Source: Suillus spraguei (lineage: Eukaryota; Basidiomycota; Agaricomycetes; Boletales; Suillaceae). Taken from it: a stretch of 64,000 bases of DNA. Both the position numbers and the translations under genes were made by a program. Location: positions 1 to 64,000 of the forward strand of contig JABCPU010000230.1 in assembly GCA_016800925.1 (NCBI GenBank). Reading direction: 5' to 3'. The notes below the pieces were generated by a model. It saw nothing but the letters and a program-made list of their open reading frames with translations. It was not told the DNA's origin and ran no database searches. Of the stretch, positions 45,944 through 58,250 are shown piece by piece (within the stretch, counting starts at the first letter, position 1; every line of letters starts with the position of its first letter).

Positions 45944-48000
45944 CTAGTAGCTAGCATCCTGCTCAATGAGTGCGATGGCTTTCGAAGAGCGAGGCTTAAT
46001 GGAACACTTGAATGGTTTGGGGTGGCTGTAAGGGTATCTATCAGCGCCGGACGTGATCAGATATAACACACACCTGATCGTGCCTGATAACGGATCGACC
46101 TCAGGGGTGATCTCAATACCATTCTCGACGACCTTCGAGATATCGAACACCGCCAGTGACATCGCGATAGATAGCCAGGTGGAGGCTTCGGCAAGGTGGA
46201 TAGCTGTAAACGAAAAGCAACTGAACGTCAGGATACAGTTTGGGAGTCGAGCATACCTGGACAGATACTGCAGAGCAGAAAGTTAGCATGTGGCACAAAA
46301 ACCTACTGCATACTCACCGTCTTCCAAAGCCGAAGCAGATCGTCCGGGGCTCTGTCTCAGGCTTCTTTCCGTCATTGCCCAAAAACCGTTCAGGGTTGAA
46401 TTTCGAGGGGTTGGCGTATCTCTCTGGATCATTGAGCATGAACCTAGGATTATATTCTGTTCAAACACTAAATATGGAGAAAAGATAGTACGAACCAGAT
46501 GTTAGGTAAGACCACGGAACCCTTTGGGATGTAGTACCCGTCATGGATGTCGTCCTCAGAGGCACAGTGAGGAAAACCTGATATTGAGATGCCATTTTGC
46601 AAATAACTAATGCGTTAAACGAGATACACGGACCGGTAGGGATAACAGTATGCCATCGTAGGGCTTCTTTGGCAAGCGCTTCAATGTAGGGGAGAGAACC
46701 TTGGTCGGCAAAGGAGGGAAGACGATCAGGACCGATAACAGCATCTATTTCAGCCTGAGCTTTCTTCTGCACATCAGGAAATAGCGTCATGGCTAGGAAG
46801 AACGAGTGGATAGTGGCAACAGTCTGAGGAACGAAGTGTAGTGCTCTCAGAAGATGATTATTAGTAATATGAAAGTAGGGACCAACCGTGTCGGAAGCGC
46901 CTGCGTATAGAGTTGCAGCAGACCATTTTATATCGTGCTCGTCTTCCGCTGACAAAGGCCCGCCTCCAACCAGTTTCGAGGTGAAAGACTCCGGTGCAAT
47001 TCCAGCAGCCTGTAAAAGTCGGACATCAATGCATACTCGAAAAGCTACAAATGATAGTCACCATCTGATCCAGAACGAACTTGTACGGTGCAGAAACCAT
47101 CTCTTCGAGAGTGTCGTGCCATTCGCGGGCCAGACGCTTGAAGCCAGCGCCAGGGAACCACTCAGGGACCTTGACCACTAGAAACAGTGAGACCATTCAA
47201 GTCGGAAGTAAATCTCTGAATGCCATGGCTTACAGAATGGCACAACATCAGCGAAGAAGGCACCAGGAGCAGTGGAACGCGACCACTGGTCTAGAGCGCG
47301 ATCTGCAAGGTCAACGAAGGGATCGTTGTTTTCTCTCACCTCATAACCATGAGAGATGCGCAGAATGACAGCGCCAGCGGTGCTATGAAAATCGAGATGA
47401 TGACAACGCAAAGATAAATAACACATACTGTCGAATATGTGCTTGTAGTTGATCGGGTTTCGCAAACACACGCTTGAGGAATCGGCGAGTCTCGACCTCC
47501 TCGACCTGACTGTATACGCCCACAGCGGCGCGAGTACCAATGACATAGTGGAAGTTTTTGCGGTGGCGGCGTAATTGGTTCCCATAAGGGAGGAGAGTCA
47601 TAACATTTTTGAAGCCAATAAGTTCACCAGCAACCGGAAGAATAGGACGGTCAGAATAAATAGTGCTCTTATTGTCCAGCATGTCCATCGCAGTCTTGAC
47701 AGAGTTTATCACCACGATATGTTGACCGAAAATCGAAATATGCGAAATATGGCCTGCAGATAAGACCTCAAAATGAAAGATTGATACAAACGAGAGACAC
47801 TCACCATACTTTTTACCCCACTCCGTGAAGATGAGCCAGGGCTTGATGTGGGGCATGTCCAGGATGTTTCCGATGAGAGGCCACCCTGGAGGACCAGGGG
47901 GATATGCAGGGTTCTTCTTGTTGAACACCTGCTTGAGCAGATACAATCCGATACAAGCAAGGCATAGGTCGAGCCCAGTGACATTGGTAAGCTTCAACAT
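45944..48000 (-). CDS. Cytochrome P450 monooxygenase (copy 4), intact
   Basis: Starts [20 protein letters not shown] (anchor) at 48000, with the [12 protein letters not shown] hinge, I-helix GASDT, K-helix EALR, NPERF and heme loop FGFGRRICPA. It ends [13 protein letters not shown] and a stop at 45944. Every exon join I tested keeps phase: exon 1 48000-47805, later exons around 47768-47430, 47389-47240, 47181-47065, 47010-46890, 46828-46640, 46578-46500 and 46443-46316, then an 11-nt exon 46257-46267 holding the heme Cys (codons for ICP), and two C-terminal exons. The last heme-loop residue is Ala where Gly is usual, which some P450s tolerate. Same broad family as copies 1 and 2 but clearly diverged. 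Substrate unknown. Confidence 0.88.
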
Positions 48001-49582
48001 GGTCTAGTATTGTTAGGTGGGAAAATGACTCTAGAGTGGGGAGGTTAGTGGGGCTTGAGAGAGTTCTATCTAGTGACTAACCAACTATGATGCTTATGAC
48101 CAAACTCAAACTCAGGCTTCTTCTAGGGACCCATCACGGAGCCTCCTCGATTGGACTAGAACTAAGGAGATATTGATCATCAATCGCACAGGTGACATAA
48201 CGGATATTATAAGACTCGAAGGAAGTCAATAGTAAGTACCGAAACGTTTTGTACCATTTCGCCTGTTACCAAACACCAGTGGGGAATTCCTGGAGGGACA
48301 GGTTTAGGTCTAGTGTAGCGTAAGGGCAGGATGGAATATTGGCCTTCAAGTTGTACAAGCCAATTGGCGCAGAACGGCGGTGATTGGCAAGATAGTCATG
48401 GCAGTAAGTCGGCCCAAGTATTATTATATTAACTCCTCTTTGCCTCTCCGGACAAGACGGTCATCCGAACAACGAATATATGATTTCATCACGCCAAATT
48501 TAATTTTGTGAATGTTGGATGGCCAGATTTCTTGTCTTCGTCAAGGCTCTTCGGAAGGATAGTAACAATCTTGAAATTCGAACTCAAAGGTTCAACAGGG
48601 CTGGTCACTGCAATGTATTGAATGGTCCAGACTCTGGGTATAATTTTATCATCAGATTAGATCATTCAATGCTCAGTAGTGCTGCTCGATGTGCTATGAT
48701 GCATGATGTTTGAGAGACCTATGTATCAGAGAAGTTTGTACCAGGGCTTCAAGTTGTTGGCACTTGTTGACAAAAACAACCTAATGATAAAGCGAGCATG
48801 AGTAGCCGCAACTCCTTCGAGCTTTGCCTGTGGCAGAAATCGACCAGTTGCCAATAAGACGAGAGTCTACATTTCTACCATGTACATACGCCAAATTTTT
48901 TCTAGCTTCGAGGCTACACCTTCTCATCATGATCAAGTCAAATAGTATGCCACGACTCCTCCCGAACCTGGGCCTTATCTTCAACGTCGAGTCAAGCCAG
49001 AAGTTGGTTACCTGTTGGCCAAATCTACTCTTGCAAGGCTTAGCAAGCGTTATCAAAGTGACTTCTATTCATGACTTACTGCCGCTACTTGGCAATTGCC
49101 GTTGACAAACTCGGAATAGCAGCATCCTGCAAACAATTATCGACGGAGCCCTCCCACGAGTCACTGATATCAAAGATCACTCGTATCGGGGAAGCATGAG
49201 CATGCTATGATCATCCTGGTCTGCGGGTGCTGAGTATATTAAGTGCGAGGAACGGGGAGGGCTTTGAAAAGACTCACTGCTCTCGGCACTTTTGTCAGTG
49301 TTATCTGTCTACTATGCGACTCAAATCAAGCTCAGGACCTCCTCTTGGTATCACTAATGCAGTCTCATGGTTATAGAATGAGTGCCAAGAAGCGGGTAGT
49401 ACTGGCCTTGGGTTCCCTCGCAGTCCGAGTCCGATCCACCAACAAGACACGATACTTGGGCCTACCCACTGTCACCATTCTGGGTTAAACTGTGGTTGTC
49501 ATGCTCCCTCCGTTGCGCAGTGCATGGATGGCACTTGGCGAGAAGTGATTATTCCAAGTGTTTTAAATTTCATGATAGTCCT
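48001..49582. other. Intergenic region upstream of P450 copy 4
   Basis: Short unrelated ORFs only. Positions 48001-48200 should contain the P450 promoter. No repeat ends recognised. Confidence 0.35.
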
Positions 49583-50400
49583 GACCTCGCTCTTTTCTCT
49601 AGGCTGCGAGCTCCTCGGCCTAGTTCAACGTGAGAATGTGGTGGAGCACCCAATATCAGACGCGATGCAGACAGTGTGGAGCAAAATTCTTGACTGTGTC
49701 AATTTGTTGGTTGATTGCTACTGAAATTTTGCAAAGCTTGTCCATGGCCACGATATCGATGGGGGAAGTGTCGAGTCCTGGAGGATCGTACGTCCTGTAG
49801 GGTCTTTTCGAGGGTGGGGGGATGGAGGTCACACGGCTCATGGTTTTGATGTGTCCTGCATCAGTTTGACGCAGTCTTCAAATCCTTCTACACCTCCGAG
49901 TCAATGCAAGATCAACCAAACACCCACAGTCAAACAACTTCAAGACAGAGGCGCAGCTATACCGACTCACCTGTGCAGGTATGGTCGCCCATCGGTGTTG
50001 GCGGTTTCATCAATGGCTTGGGTGCGTTTGTGCTTGCCAGTTTATCTACTTGGTGACAAATGTAGCAGCTTCGCACAGACGGTGTACCGCGCAGGCAGTC
50101 TTGGAAATATAGAAGTTGTCGATTGGCTTTGAGATATTAAGGTTTACCTCGTACTCTACCGAGCATCTTTCTCACCTATTACTCAAGTGAGATTTACCCG
50201 GGAACAACTCAACCAAGTGGCCAATCACGCACTAAGAGTTGTGCTACGGGGAAACCTGAATAAGTCCATGTGCGTGTCATCAAATCTGGTTGGTAAGTGT
50301 GCTCTATGGCTCGTGCCGCATCCGCACCATGGCTTCGATAATGTGTGGCGACTTACAAATATTAATTTCCACAGGACAAGTGTACATTGTGCGACCTAGA
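49583..50400. repeat. Direct repeat, copy b
   Basis: Partner of 42440-43280, same orientation, about 7 kb apart; ends about 150 bp before the F-box gene start. Unlike copy a it has no P450 relic beside it. Confidence 0.7.
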
Positions 50401-50553
50401 AAGAATAATAAGTCTGCTCTGGGCCACCGGGTCACAACTTGTGGTCCTATACACAATGTACATCTATTGCTGTGGATTTTGATGCCACAGTTCACGTGGG
50501 GAGTATTAAAGGCAGGGTTCCTTCTGACCAGTTTAGTATCTTACTCCCCCGTC

Positions 50554-51579
50554 ATGGAGCCTACTATCACCTTTCGATTTAGCGACCTTCCTCTGGAACT
50601 CGCCCTCCTCGTCTTTAAATATGCGGCCGAGCCGACGTTTTCCCAGAAAGAGACATATTCCGAGAAAAATCCCTATGCAGACGCCATCTCACTTTGTCGT
50701 GTCTCTCGACTTGTGAGGCGCACCGTCCTCCCCGAACTCCTGCACACCGTTTCGCTCCACCGATGTCTCGGCGTGGGAATGTTCGCAAATGCTCTGCTTA
50801 TGCAGCAAGCGTACGCTGAGACAAAAAACGATCTTTTCTTCGACTATCCCTCCGCTGTTCAGAGGGTATGGATTAGTCATGATGACTTCCTTGAATATCG
50901 CCTAGGTGACTCTGAGGTCATGAACTACATGAGCTCGCTGCTTCCGGTGTTACTTGCTGCACCGGCACTTGCGATTGACTGGCGCAATTTAAAACTTTTT
51001 GTTCGGAGCGTGGAAAATGCGTGGGCCTCCCGCCCAGATCGCAATGTCGACGACAGACCTTTTCCCGGGAGGACCCAAAGTCTGACGATAACGCCGGCCA
51101 GTTCTCCCGCCTTCAACTGGAAGATGTTCAGGTACTTTCGGAGGGAATCAGTTTTCCTTGCATCGATCCCCCACCTCACTTACCTGGAGAGAGGATTCGG
51201 TTATCGCGACATCAGCAAGGGGTTAAGGTCCCCAAAAGGTCCGCTACATGTTTGCATGAACAAGATTCCATTGGATCGTATGAAGAACCTTCAGACATTT
51301 TCAGTAGCATACCCGCATCTGGATGCCCCCTACGACTTGGATCCATATATTGGAAGGGGCCTAGAATTTCATGTGGAGCGTCTCACAATGAATGTGCCCC
51401 TGTTCAAGCAGGATCCTGCATCCTTCTCGTGGGTGACACCACCATTTCCTGTGACCAATCCTGGAGAGAAGAGCATTCGATCGGATGGTATTTCCTTCAA
51501 GGTGACGCATGATGGAGTAAATTTTCGCCAGGAATCTTTCACATGGGATAAAGCTTGGGCCTGCGGGTTAACCGAGTGA
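50554..51579 (+). CDS. F-box-like protein, single exon
   Basis: I chose ATG at 50554 (MEPTITFRFSDLPLELALLV) because the F-box-like start DLPLELALLVFKYAA follows at once; the frame is open further upstream, but that part overlaps direct repeat b. This gives 341 residues. After the F-box-like helix come LCRVSRLVRRTVLPELLHTV, typical of basidiomycete F-box families, and a long variable region without named repeats. F-box proteins link targets to SCF ubiquitin ligases through Skp1; the target here is unknown. The gene is intact and points toward a HET relic on the other strand. Confidence 0.72.
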   Translation: MEPTITFRFSDLPLELALLVFKYAAEPTFSQKETYSEKNPYADAISLCRVSRLVRRTVLPELLHTVSLHRCLGVGMFANALLMQQAYAETKNDLFFDYPSAVQRVWISHDDFLEYRLGDSEVMNYMSSLLPVLLAAPALAIDWRNLKLFVRSVENAWASRPDRNVDDRPFPGRTQSLTITPASSPAFNWKMFRYFRRESVFLASIPHLTYLERGFGYRDISKGLRSPKGPLHVCMNKIPLDRMKNLQTFSVAYPHLDAPYDLDPYIGRGLEFHVERLTMNVPLFKQDPASFSWVTPPFPVTNPGEKSIRSDGISFKVTHDGVNFRQESFTWDKAWACGLTE

Positions 51580-51714
51580 TGAGGATGCCCGAGTATTATG
51601 AAGATGATGATAGATGGCTTGATATTACTTATATTGTATATGTACTTGCTCGCAATCAGATTTCCTCCTTGCTGTACACTTACTATAGACTTCTCATGCC
51701 CAATGTATATGGTT

Positions 51715-52435
51715 GAGACTGTTGCCCATTGAAGTTTCTCTTGAGCATATCTCATCCCAGAGCGGAAGACGAGCGCTCTCACATTTATACCAGTTGAACG
51801 CTCCAACTCCTGCGTGATAGCGACAGTTTGTGGTTGCGTGAGCAGTCGTCAAGATACAGCGTCCAATCTGCTTGGTAGAAGAGAATAATTTTAGGAGCGA
51901 GGAATTCCTGAACGGTCCATCCTCGCGTGTTCCAAATGCTGTTTGCGAGTGCTCCCGACTTTGACGAGGGCGGAACATCCGACAGGTAGACAATGGTGAG
52001 TGCTGAGAAGTGATACCAGATGAACATGGAATTGACTGATTGTCCGAGCTCTACATTGTTGTTCTGGTCAATGCAGCACGTATCGCTCCACGCCCAATGA
52101 TACCCCGCATCGCGTGCGACTCTGCAAAACTTCTGCAACTTCACAATGGTTCCAACTGGATCCAAGTCGTATATGCTCCTGCGTACAGTAGTGTCTCCTT
52201 CCTTTCCCACCTATGGGACAACATGACCCAACCGAAGTACTTCGCGATCGCTTCTTCGATGAGCCCTGTTTTTTTTTGGGGGGCATACATGTGGAATGAA
52301 TGTAAAAGCTCTTTGTACTCTGTATTCCCCTGTGAATATATTGATCTGCTCATCTCGGTTGCACAACCGTCCAGTAGAAGTGTTGATTAGATGGAGGGGG
52401 GCGTTCTCCAGTTGGACGTGAATGGCTCGTCGCAT
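51715..52435 (-). pseudogene. HET-domain (heterokaryon incompatibility-type) gene relic
   Basis: Minus-strand pieces carry a recognisable HET domain: PLHLINTSTGRLCNRDEQI at the start, FGWVMLSHRWE, YDLDPVGTIVKLQKFC, YHWAWSDTCCIDQ, VYLSDVPPSSKSG, WNTRGWTVQEFLAP and INVRALVFRSGM. The pieces lie in three frames: a G-run near 52343 adds a base, and another change lies near 52200. The end is lost near 51715, next to the F-box gene terminus. HET proteins trigger cell death on non-self recognition in fungi. This copy is broken. Confidence 0.83.
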
Positions 52436-52623
52436 GATATCAAGACTGGTGTATTGCTGGCGTATCTCTGCAAAAAATGTAAGTCATCCTCAACCACTTG
52501 AGTTGTTTGGGGCTTACGTTGTATCTGTGGGTCAGGTTCATCATCCAACTTGAAGAGCATGATTTGGAGACCTCAAATGCATCATCATAGCGATGTACTC
52601 CACGAAGAGCTGCATGCTTTCAT

Positions 52624-53693
52624 TCATATCCAAGATAAGACGACGGATTGAGTCCAATGACCTATGTATATCATTACAGATGTTAAAATGACGACAGATA
52701 TCGTCCGCACCTTGTCCGCGTCTAAAAGGGCATCCGAATAGAGGTTTTGTCCCAACTTCACCTTACTGCGGTGTGCAAAGTATGAGGAATCCGACCTGAA
52801 AGCTGCGGAAATTGTGTCCTTGATGGACCAGAGGGAAACAATCCCATCACGGCTTCCACTCACGTTGGGAGAAATTGCGACGCAGTGAACCTCTTTTGTG
52901 TGTTCAAGTTCCCGTCCTATGTTCTTGTGTGACTTTGTGTTACACAGTTGCACAGTACGGTCGAACGAGGCGGATGCAATGAAGAAGCCATCAGAAGAGA
53001 TGGCAAGTGACTGGAGTTGATGAAGGAAGTATGGCCAGTGCAAGGTTGACCGATCTGGGTACAATTTGATGTTGTGTGATGCAGAGACAAGTTGCTGGCC
53101 GTCGGGCGTCCACACAACAAATCCAATCCAAGTCAGCGTTGATATGGAGAAACTCGGCGTTATCGGTACTCTAAACCCGAATGTCGTTTTAATTTTATGT
53201 AACCCATCTGCGACATGCCTAGTAGACCCTGGAGTTTCGAGAGGACAGCGCCAGTCTCCGCATCCCATATAATAATTGGTTCATCCCGCGACCCGCTTGC
53301 GAGTCTCTTTCCATCGGAGGAGAAGCACATCGACAACACCCAGCGTGTATGCTTCACCAGTGGGGTGACCATCTGCATGCTATCGACGTCTCAGATGATG
53401 ATGGCTCCATCTCTTCCACCACTCGCGATACAGCGACTGATGTCACGGCATCAGTGTGTTCTACGAATGGCCCTCCTCCCACCAATACTCTTTTATTAAT
53501 GTCGCAGGGTTTCATCCCGTGAAGCAGTAACAACCCGTCGACCGTCTTTGAAGAACGCGACTGCCGACACTACGTCTGTGTGCACTCGTATCGTTTGTAT
53601 TAGCACCAGCTTGGTTGTCCGAGTCTGCGCCTGCTTTGGGCGCCTTCTCACAGTGAGATATGCTTTCTTTACTACATCGAGCAATCCTGGCAT
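52624..53693 (-). pseudogene. WD40-repeat gene relic A
   Basis: Fragments read as consecutive WD40 blades: HTDVVSAVAFFKDGRRVVTA, HTRWVLSMCFSSDGKRLASG followed by SRDEPIIIWDAETG, then VVWTPDGQQLVSAS, LAISSDGFFIASASFDRTVQ and VHCVAISPN. Frames change several times (near 53500, 53390 and 53200). Blades of this close-copy type are typical of HNWD/NWD-like fungal NLR proteins. Only the propeller is present; no NACHT motif was seen. Confidence 0.75.
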
Positions 53694-53897
53694 ATCGCTA
53701 GACAGGTAGATGGATAGTTAGTGGCGTTTGATGTTAACGAGGAGCGTACTCTGCTGCTATCAATGTGTTGCAGTAGAGCTGAACTTCTGCCCATAATACA
53801 TAGGCTCGTTGATATATTGTTTGCTCCATATCACGTTGCTACATCATGGATTTCATTTCCCTCCTTCCATCAGTGCTTGTGGCAGATCGAGCAGTTT

Positions 53898-54251
53898 CTA
53901 CTCTATCATCAGCTGCATTACTCGCAACTCACCTGTCATCTGGTGATAAAGTGACTGGACACATGGCATCATGGCCCTGAATGGCCTTCCTACCAATGGT
54001 CCTTTCTCTACGTTCCACATGCGCATAATGTGGTCCGAACCGGTGACAACCTGTCGGCCGTCTTTAAAGAGCGCGATCACTGATATCATTCTCGTATGCA
54101 TCGTTCGTGTCAGCGTCAGTTGTGTTGTCTGCACTGGTGTCCCGAACCCTCTCCGAATAGCAGGATACACCGTTCTTACTCGTTCACGAGGAGAGTACTT
54201 CATGGTTATGTCGTCAATCTTATGAATCGTGAGTGGAATTGTATTCTGCAC
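53898..54251 (-). pseudogene. WD40-repeat gene relic B
   Basis: A 117-codon ORF holds one blade (ISVIALFKDGRQVVTGSDHI, then MRMWNVEKG), very similar in wording to the first blade of relic A (VSAVAFFKDGRRVV). The shared lead-in with QTTQLTLTRT versus RTTKLVLIQT shows that A and B arose by duplication. Confidence 0.65.
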
Positions 54252-54999
54252 AACGGATGTAGCTTATCTGGAGTTCTAATGGTAGCTCCTAGCCTCCTAC
54301 TACCAAGGTGTCGCTTCTACGTATCAACACTGCATCCTCATAAACACCTATTTTATATAAATTCTGTGCACAGCAAACCCGCCTCAAGGAGCCTCCGTGT
54401 GGAACCCAGTTAATTCAGCAGATGAGACTACTTTTGTCATCCCGTGTAGTATGCAGTGCATCCTACTTCGTCATGAGATCCAGAAGGCCTAGTAGAATGA
54501 CCTCTAGGTACCTTTTCTTATTGATGAGATGCCAAATCCGAAACATACAGGGAGTCATGAGTTACTCTCTCATCTTACTGACACGTGCTCTGGATGGGCT
54601 GTGTAATTACGCTAACCCTAGATTTTTGTTTGTAGTCCCTCACTCGCGTGGACGAGAGGCCGAACACGCCTTAATCACTTCATCAACAATTCTTTATAGT
54701 TCTACGCAGTATTGTTTGTCCCAGTTATGATTATTGACGTATGAGATGAGACGATAATTAGTACTCGAGCACCTCTGAGAATGAAACGGTTTGAAACCCT
54801 GCGGTGACTACCGTATACATGCGAAATTTTAGAGTTACTGCTTTTGGCACTCGCAATTTCGATCGAGCGCCAGTTAGCACCGTTATACCAGGTTTCCACC
54901 TGGGTTTTCATCTTCATCCAGTGCCAGTCGCGGTATGTCCATGGCACGTATTACGGAGTAATATTCATCTTTACCACAGGATGACCGCACTGGATATTC
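54252..54999. other. Spacer before the conserved block
   Basis: No gene recognised; short ORFs only. The right end should hold the PPR gene promoter. Confidence 0.35.
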
Positions 55000-56811
55000 A
55001 TGCTTGCAGGCTCCACGTCGAGCATCATATTGTCGCCTGCATCATCACAAGTATCATGTTGGCTTCGTCAAGTTCAACAACTCTTCGCTCGGCGGCAGGC
55101 AACATCTCGAAATTTCCAAATCCATCGTCGTATCCATGTTGCTCACATGATGAAAGAAAGAGTTCAAGGCGAAGTGAGCGAGCGCAAAGCAGGCGACGCT
55201 CTCGTGAAGAATGCAGCATTGACAGATCATACGGACACGACTGCACGACAGACACACGTTTTAGAATCATCTGGACAGGATGGCTTGGTGACCCGCGCTC
55301 CGCTGCCCGCAGACGAGTTCCTAGATGTCGAAACCATCCACATTCACGCTGGCATTCGTTCAACTCACGGTCAACAAAACCCACATCATCATTACCCCAA
55401 TCCCCACTTCACTGGCCATCAAAATTCCACATATTCACTCGAAGAGACACCACCAGACCGACTAAAGATACAGCAAGAATTATTAGACAGCTTATTGCAA
55501 GCTACCTCAGTGACAGATGGGTGGGAGGCATACCACACCTTGACAGTCATGTTCCCCCATCGTATCCATCAACTCTCCGAAGTTCCCAAGATACCTCAGC
55601 GTCACCTCCATCATCTTGCCCGCCTTCTTGCGTCCAAAAAACCTCGAACACGGACCCTTTTCTTACGACTTTCTGCTGTTTTGACGATGCTACATCGCTC
55701 TGGGTATCGCATCTACCTATGGGAATGGAATGCCTTGATAGACTGTGCAGGAAAGCGATGGAGGAAATGCACCCTCGAAGACTACAAGGCAGCTGTGGAA
55801 GTCTTCAGTAAAATGACCACACCGCCCTCTGAGAATCAAGGGGACGACGAGAATCTAGCCGCAGAGCACAATTTTTGGTATGTGCAGCCCGACATCATTA
55901 CATACACGACCCTCCTCTACATCGCTGGCCGCTCGCTTGACCCCGGCGCTATCCGCCACGCATCTAATCTGCTCAGAGCCTCGGGGCTACCACCAAACTG
56001 CATCACCCATCTATCATTGCTACACTATTATACGCGAACAGGGCAGTTGTCCGGTGTTCGATCAACTCTGCGGAAGATGAGAGAGCAAGGCTTTGAGCCG
56101 GGTCTGGATGGGATCAACGCATGCATATGGGCCTATGGCCGGAATGGACACATGGATGTCGTCTCAACGATTTACCGCGTGCTACGCCACAACCTGCAAC
56201 CAGAGTCGGATTTAGGCGAATATGACATCGAAGCAGCCGTCAAGTACCTGCTAGATGTGGAGGGCATCGTCATACGGGATGATATAATACCCGACGAGAT
56301 CACATATACTTCATTGATCCAAACTTTTTCCTATCATGGACAAATTATGAAAGCGCTCAATATTTTCGTGGACATGCTATCTACGCCTAATAGGGAACCG
56401 AAGGCTCTTGTCAATCAGCAAGCAGGTGAACCTTCCCTCTATCAGCCAACACTTGCCGCTTTCCGGGGAATATTCCTTGGTTTCGCGCGGCATGCGCAGA
56501 AATCGTTTCCGCCACGGACCGCTCCCGGATCTTTATCCGAGCGGCTCCGCCCTGTCCAGGAAAATGATTGGAACCTCGAGAACCTCCATCAGGTGTTCAA
56601 GGCTTTTATAAATTTACCCGCAGATGTCATGCCGAACGAGAGGCTCATCTACTGGATCTTGGTATCTTTTACCAAAGCCAGCGGTGGTGATCCAGGAAAG
56701 CTGCGAAAAGTGTTTTTACAACTTGAACAGCGCTTTGGTGGCGGATGGGGTGGTCGGTTGGCCGAGCTGCGGCAAAACATATTTGGGAACAATGGGAGCG
56801 GTGGCCAGTAG
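55000..56811 (+). CDS. Pentatricopeptide-repeat (PPR) protein, probably mitochondrial
   Basis: Single exon, 603 residues. The first 60 residues are rich in Ser, Arg and Ala with few acids (RQVQQLFARRQATSRNFQIH), compatible with a mitochondrial targeting peptide; a later Met could also serve. From about residue 285 there are helical repeat pairs of PPR type: PDIITYTTLLYIAGR, NCITHLSLLHYYTRTGQLSG, GLDGINACIWAYGRNGHMDV, PDEITYTSLIQTFSYHGQIM, ending with NERLIYWILVSFTKASG. PPR proteins bind organellar RNA for processing, stability or translation. The gene ends 102 bp from the convergent AMMECR1 gene. Confidence 0.85.
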   Translation: MLAGSTSSIILSPASSQVSCWLRQVQQLFARRQATSRNFQIHRRIHVAHMMKERVQGEVSERKAGDALVKNAALTDHTDTTARQTHVLESSGQDGLVTRAPLPADEFLDVETIHIHAGIRSTHGQQNPHHHYPNPHFTGHQNSTYSLEETPPDRLKIQQELLDSLLQATSVTDGWEAYHTLTVMFPHRIHQLSEVPKIPQRHLHHLARLLASKKPRTRTLFLRLSAVLTMLHRSGYRIYLWEWNALIDCAGKRWRKCTLEDYKAAVEVFSKMTTPPSENQGDDENLAAEHNFWYVQPDIITYTTLLYIAGRSLDPGAIRHASNLLRASGLPPNCITHLSLLHYYTRTGQLSGVRSTLRKMREQGFEPGLDGINACIWAYGRNGHMDVVSTIYRVLRHNLQPESDLGEYDIEAAVKYLLDVEGIVIRDDIIPDEITYTSLIQTFSYHGQIMKALNIFVDMLSTPNREPKALVNQQAGEPSLYQPTLAAFRGIFLGFARHAQKSFPPRTAPGSLSERLRPVQENDWNLENLHQVFKAFINLPADVMPNERLIYWILVSFTKASGGDPGKLRKVFLQLEQRFGGGWGGRLAELRQNIFGNNGSGGQ

Positions 56812-56913
56812 TTGTCAATCTATTCACGTACGGGTACATACACATTCAATCCTAATATCTGTACAAGTCTGATGATGATACATTGCAATGGTGGTTCGAT
56901 TCATAAAGTTTAA

Positions 56914-57733
<820 letters not shown>

Positions 57734-58250
57734 TGGTTTAGAGGGAAGGAGAGATAGGGCGGTCGACAGTTACGAAACAGATAGGCTAACTCAGCTCTCA
57801 GACTCATCTCAGCAACATTGATTGTACCTGCCTTTTCTGGACCGGCACCGGCGCACCCCTCTACGGACCGTCCGGATACCAAATTACAACCTAGCGAGGA
57901 GCTTCCAAGATTTGAATGAGGTGACTATAGACACATGCACAAATTGTATCTACTTAAGGTAGTATATAGTATGAGGAGATAAGGAAGTGAATAATAGTAT
58001 TGCAAACAGTGGTCCCGAGGCCCGGTGGTATGGGAGAACCCGTAGGAATCATAGAAAGTGGCATAAAGAACATAGCATCCTGTAAACACGAAAGAAAACA
58101 AGAGAACTTGAATATGAGGTGGGCGAGATTGACATAACGGGAGAACATGTTGAACGATGGGTCGTAAGAATGAATGCCGGGCCGGTAAGATGCAGATGAG
58201 TAGAAAGACAGCTGATAGCTGATAAGTCTTGATACCGGGTAGGGACAAGA
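57734..58250. other. Spacer between AMMECR1 and Rab-like genes
   Basis: Contains the AMMECR1 promoter and the Rab-like gene 3' UTR. No further reading frame with homology. Confidence 0.35.

Noticed and set aside
17898..48000. P450 group as a secondary-metabolite gene cluster
   Set aside because: No polyketide, peptide or terpene synthase, transporter or regulator was seen; the P450s look like local duplicates.
52040..52390. Plus-strand ORF across the HET relic
   Set aside because: Antisense shadow; the HET motifs are clear on the minus strand.
55025..55384. Minus-strand ORF within the PPR gene
   Set aside because: Antisense shadow of a well-supported coding frame.
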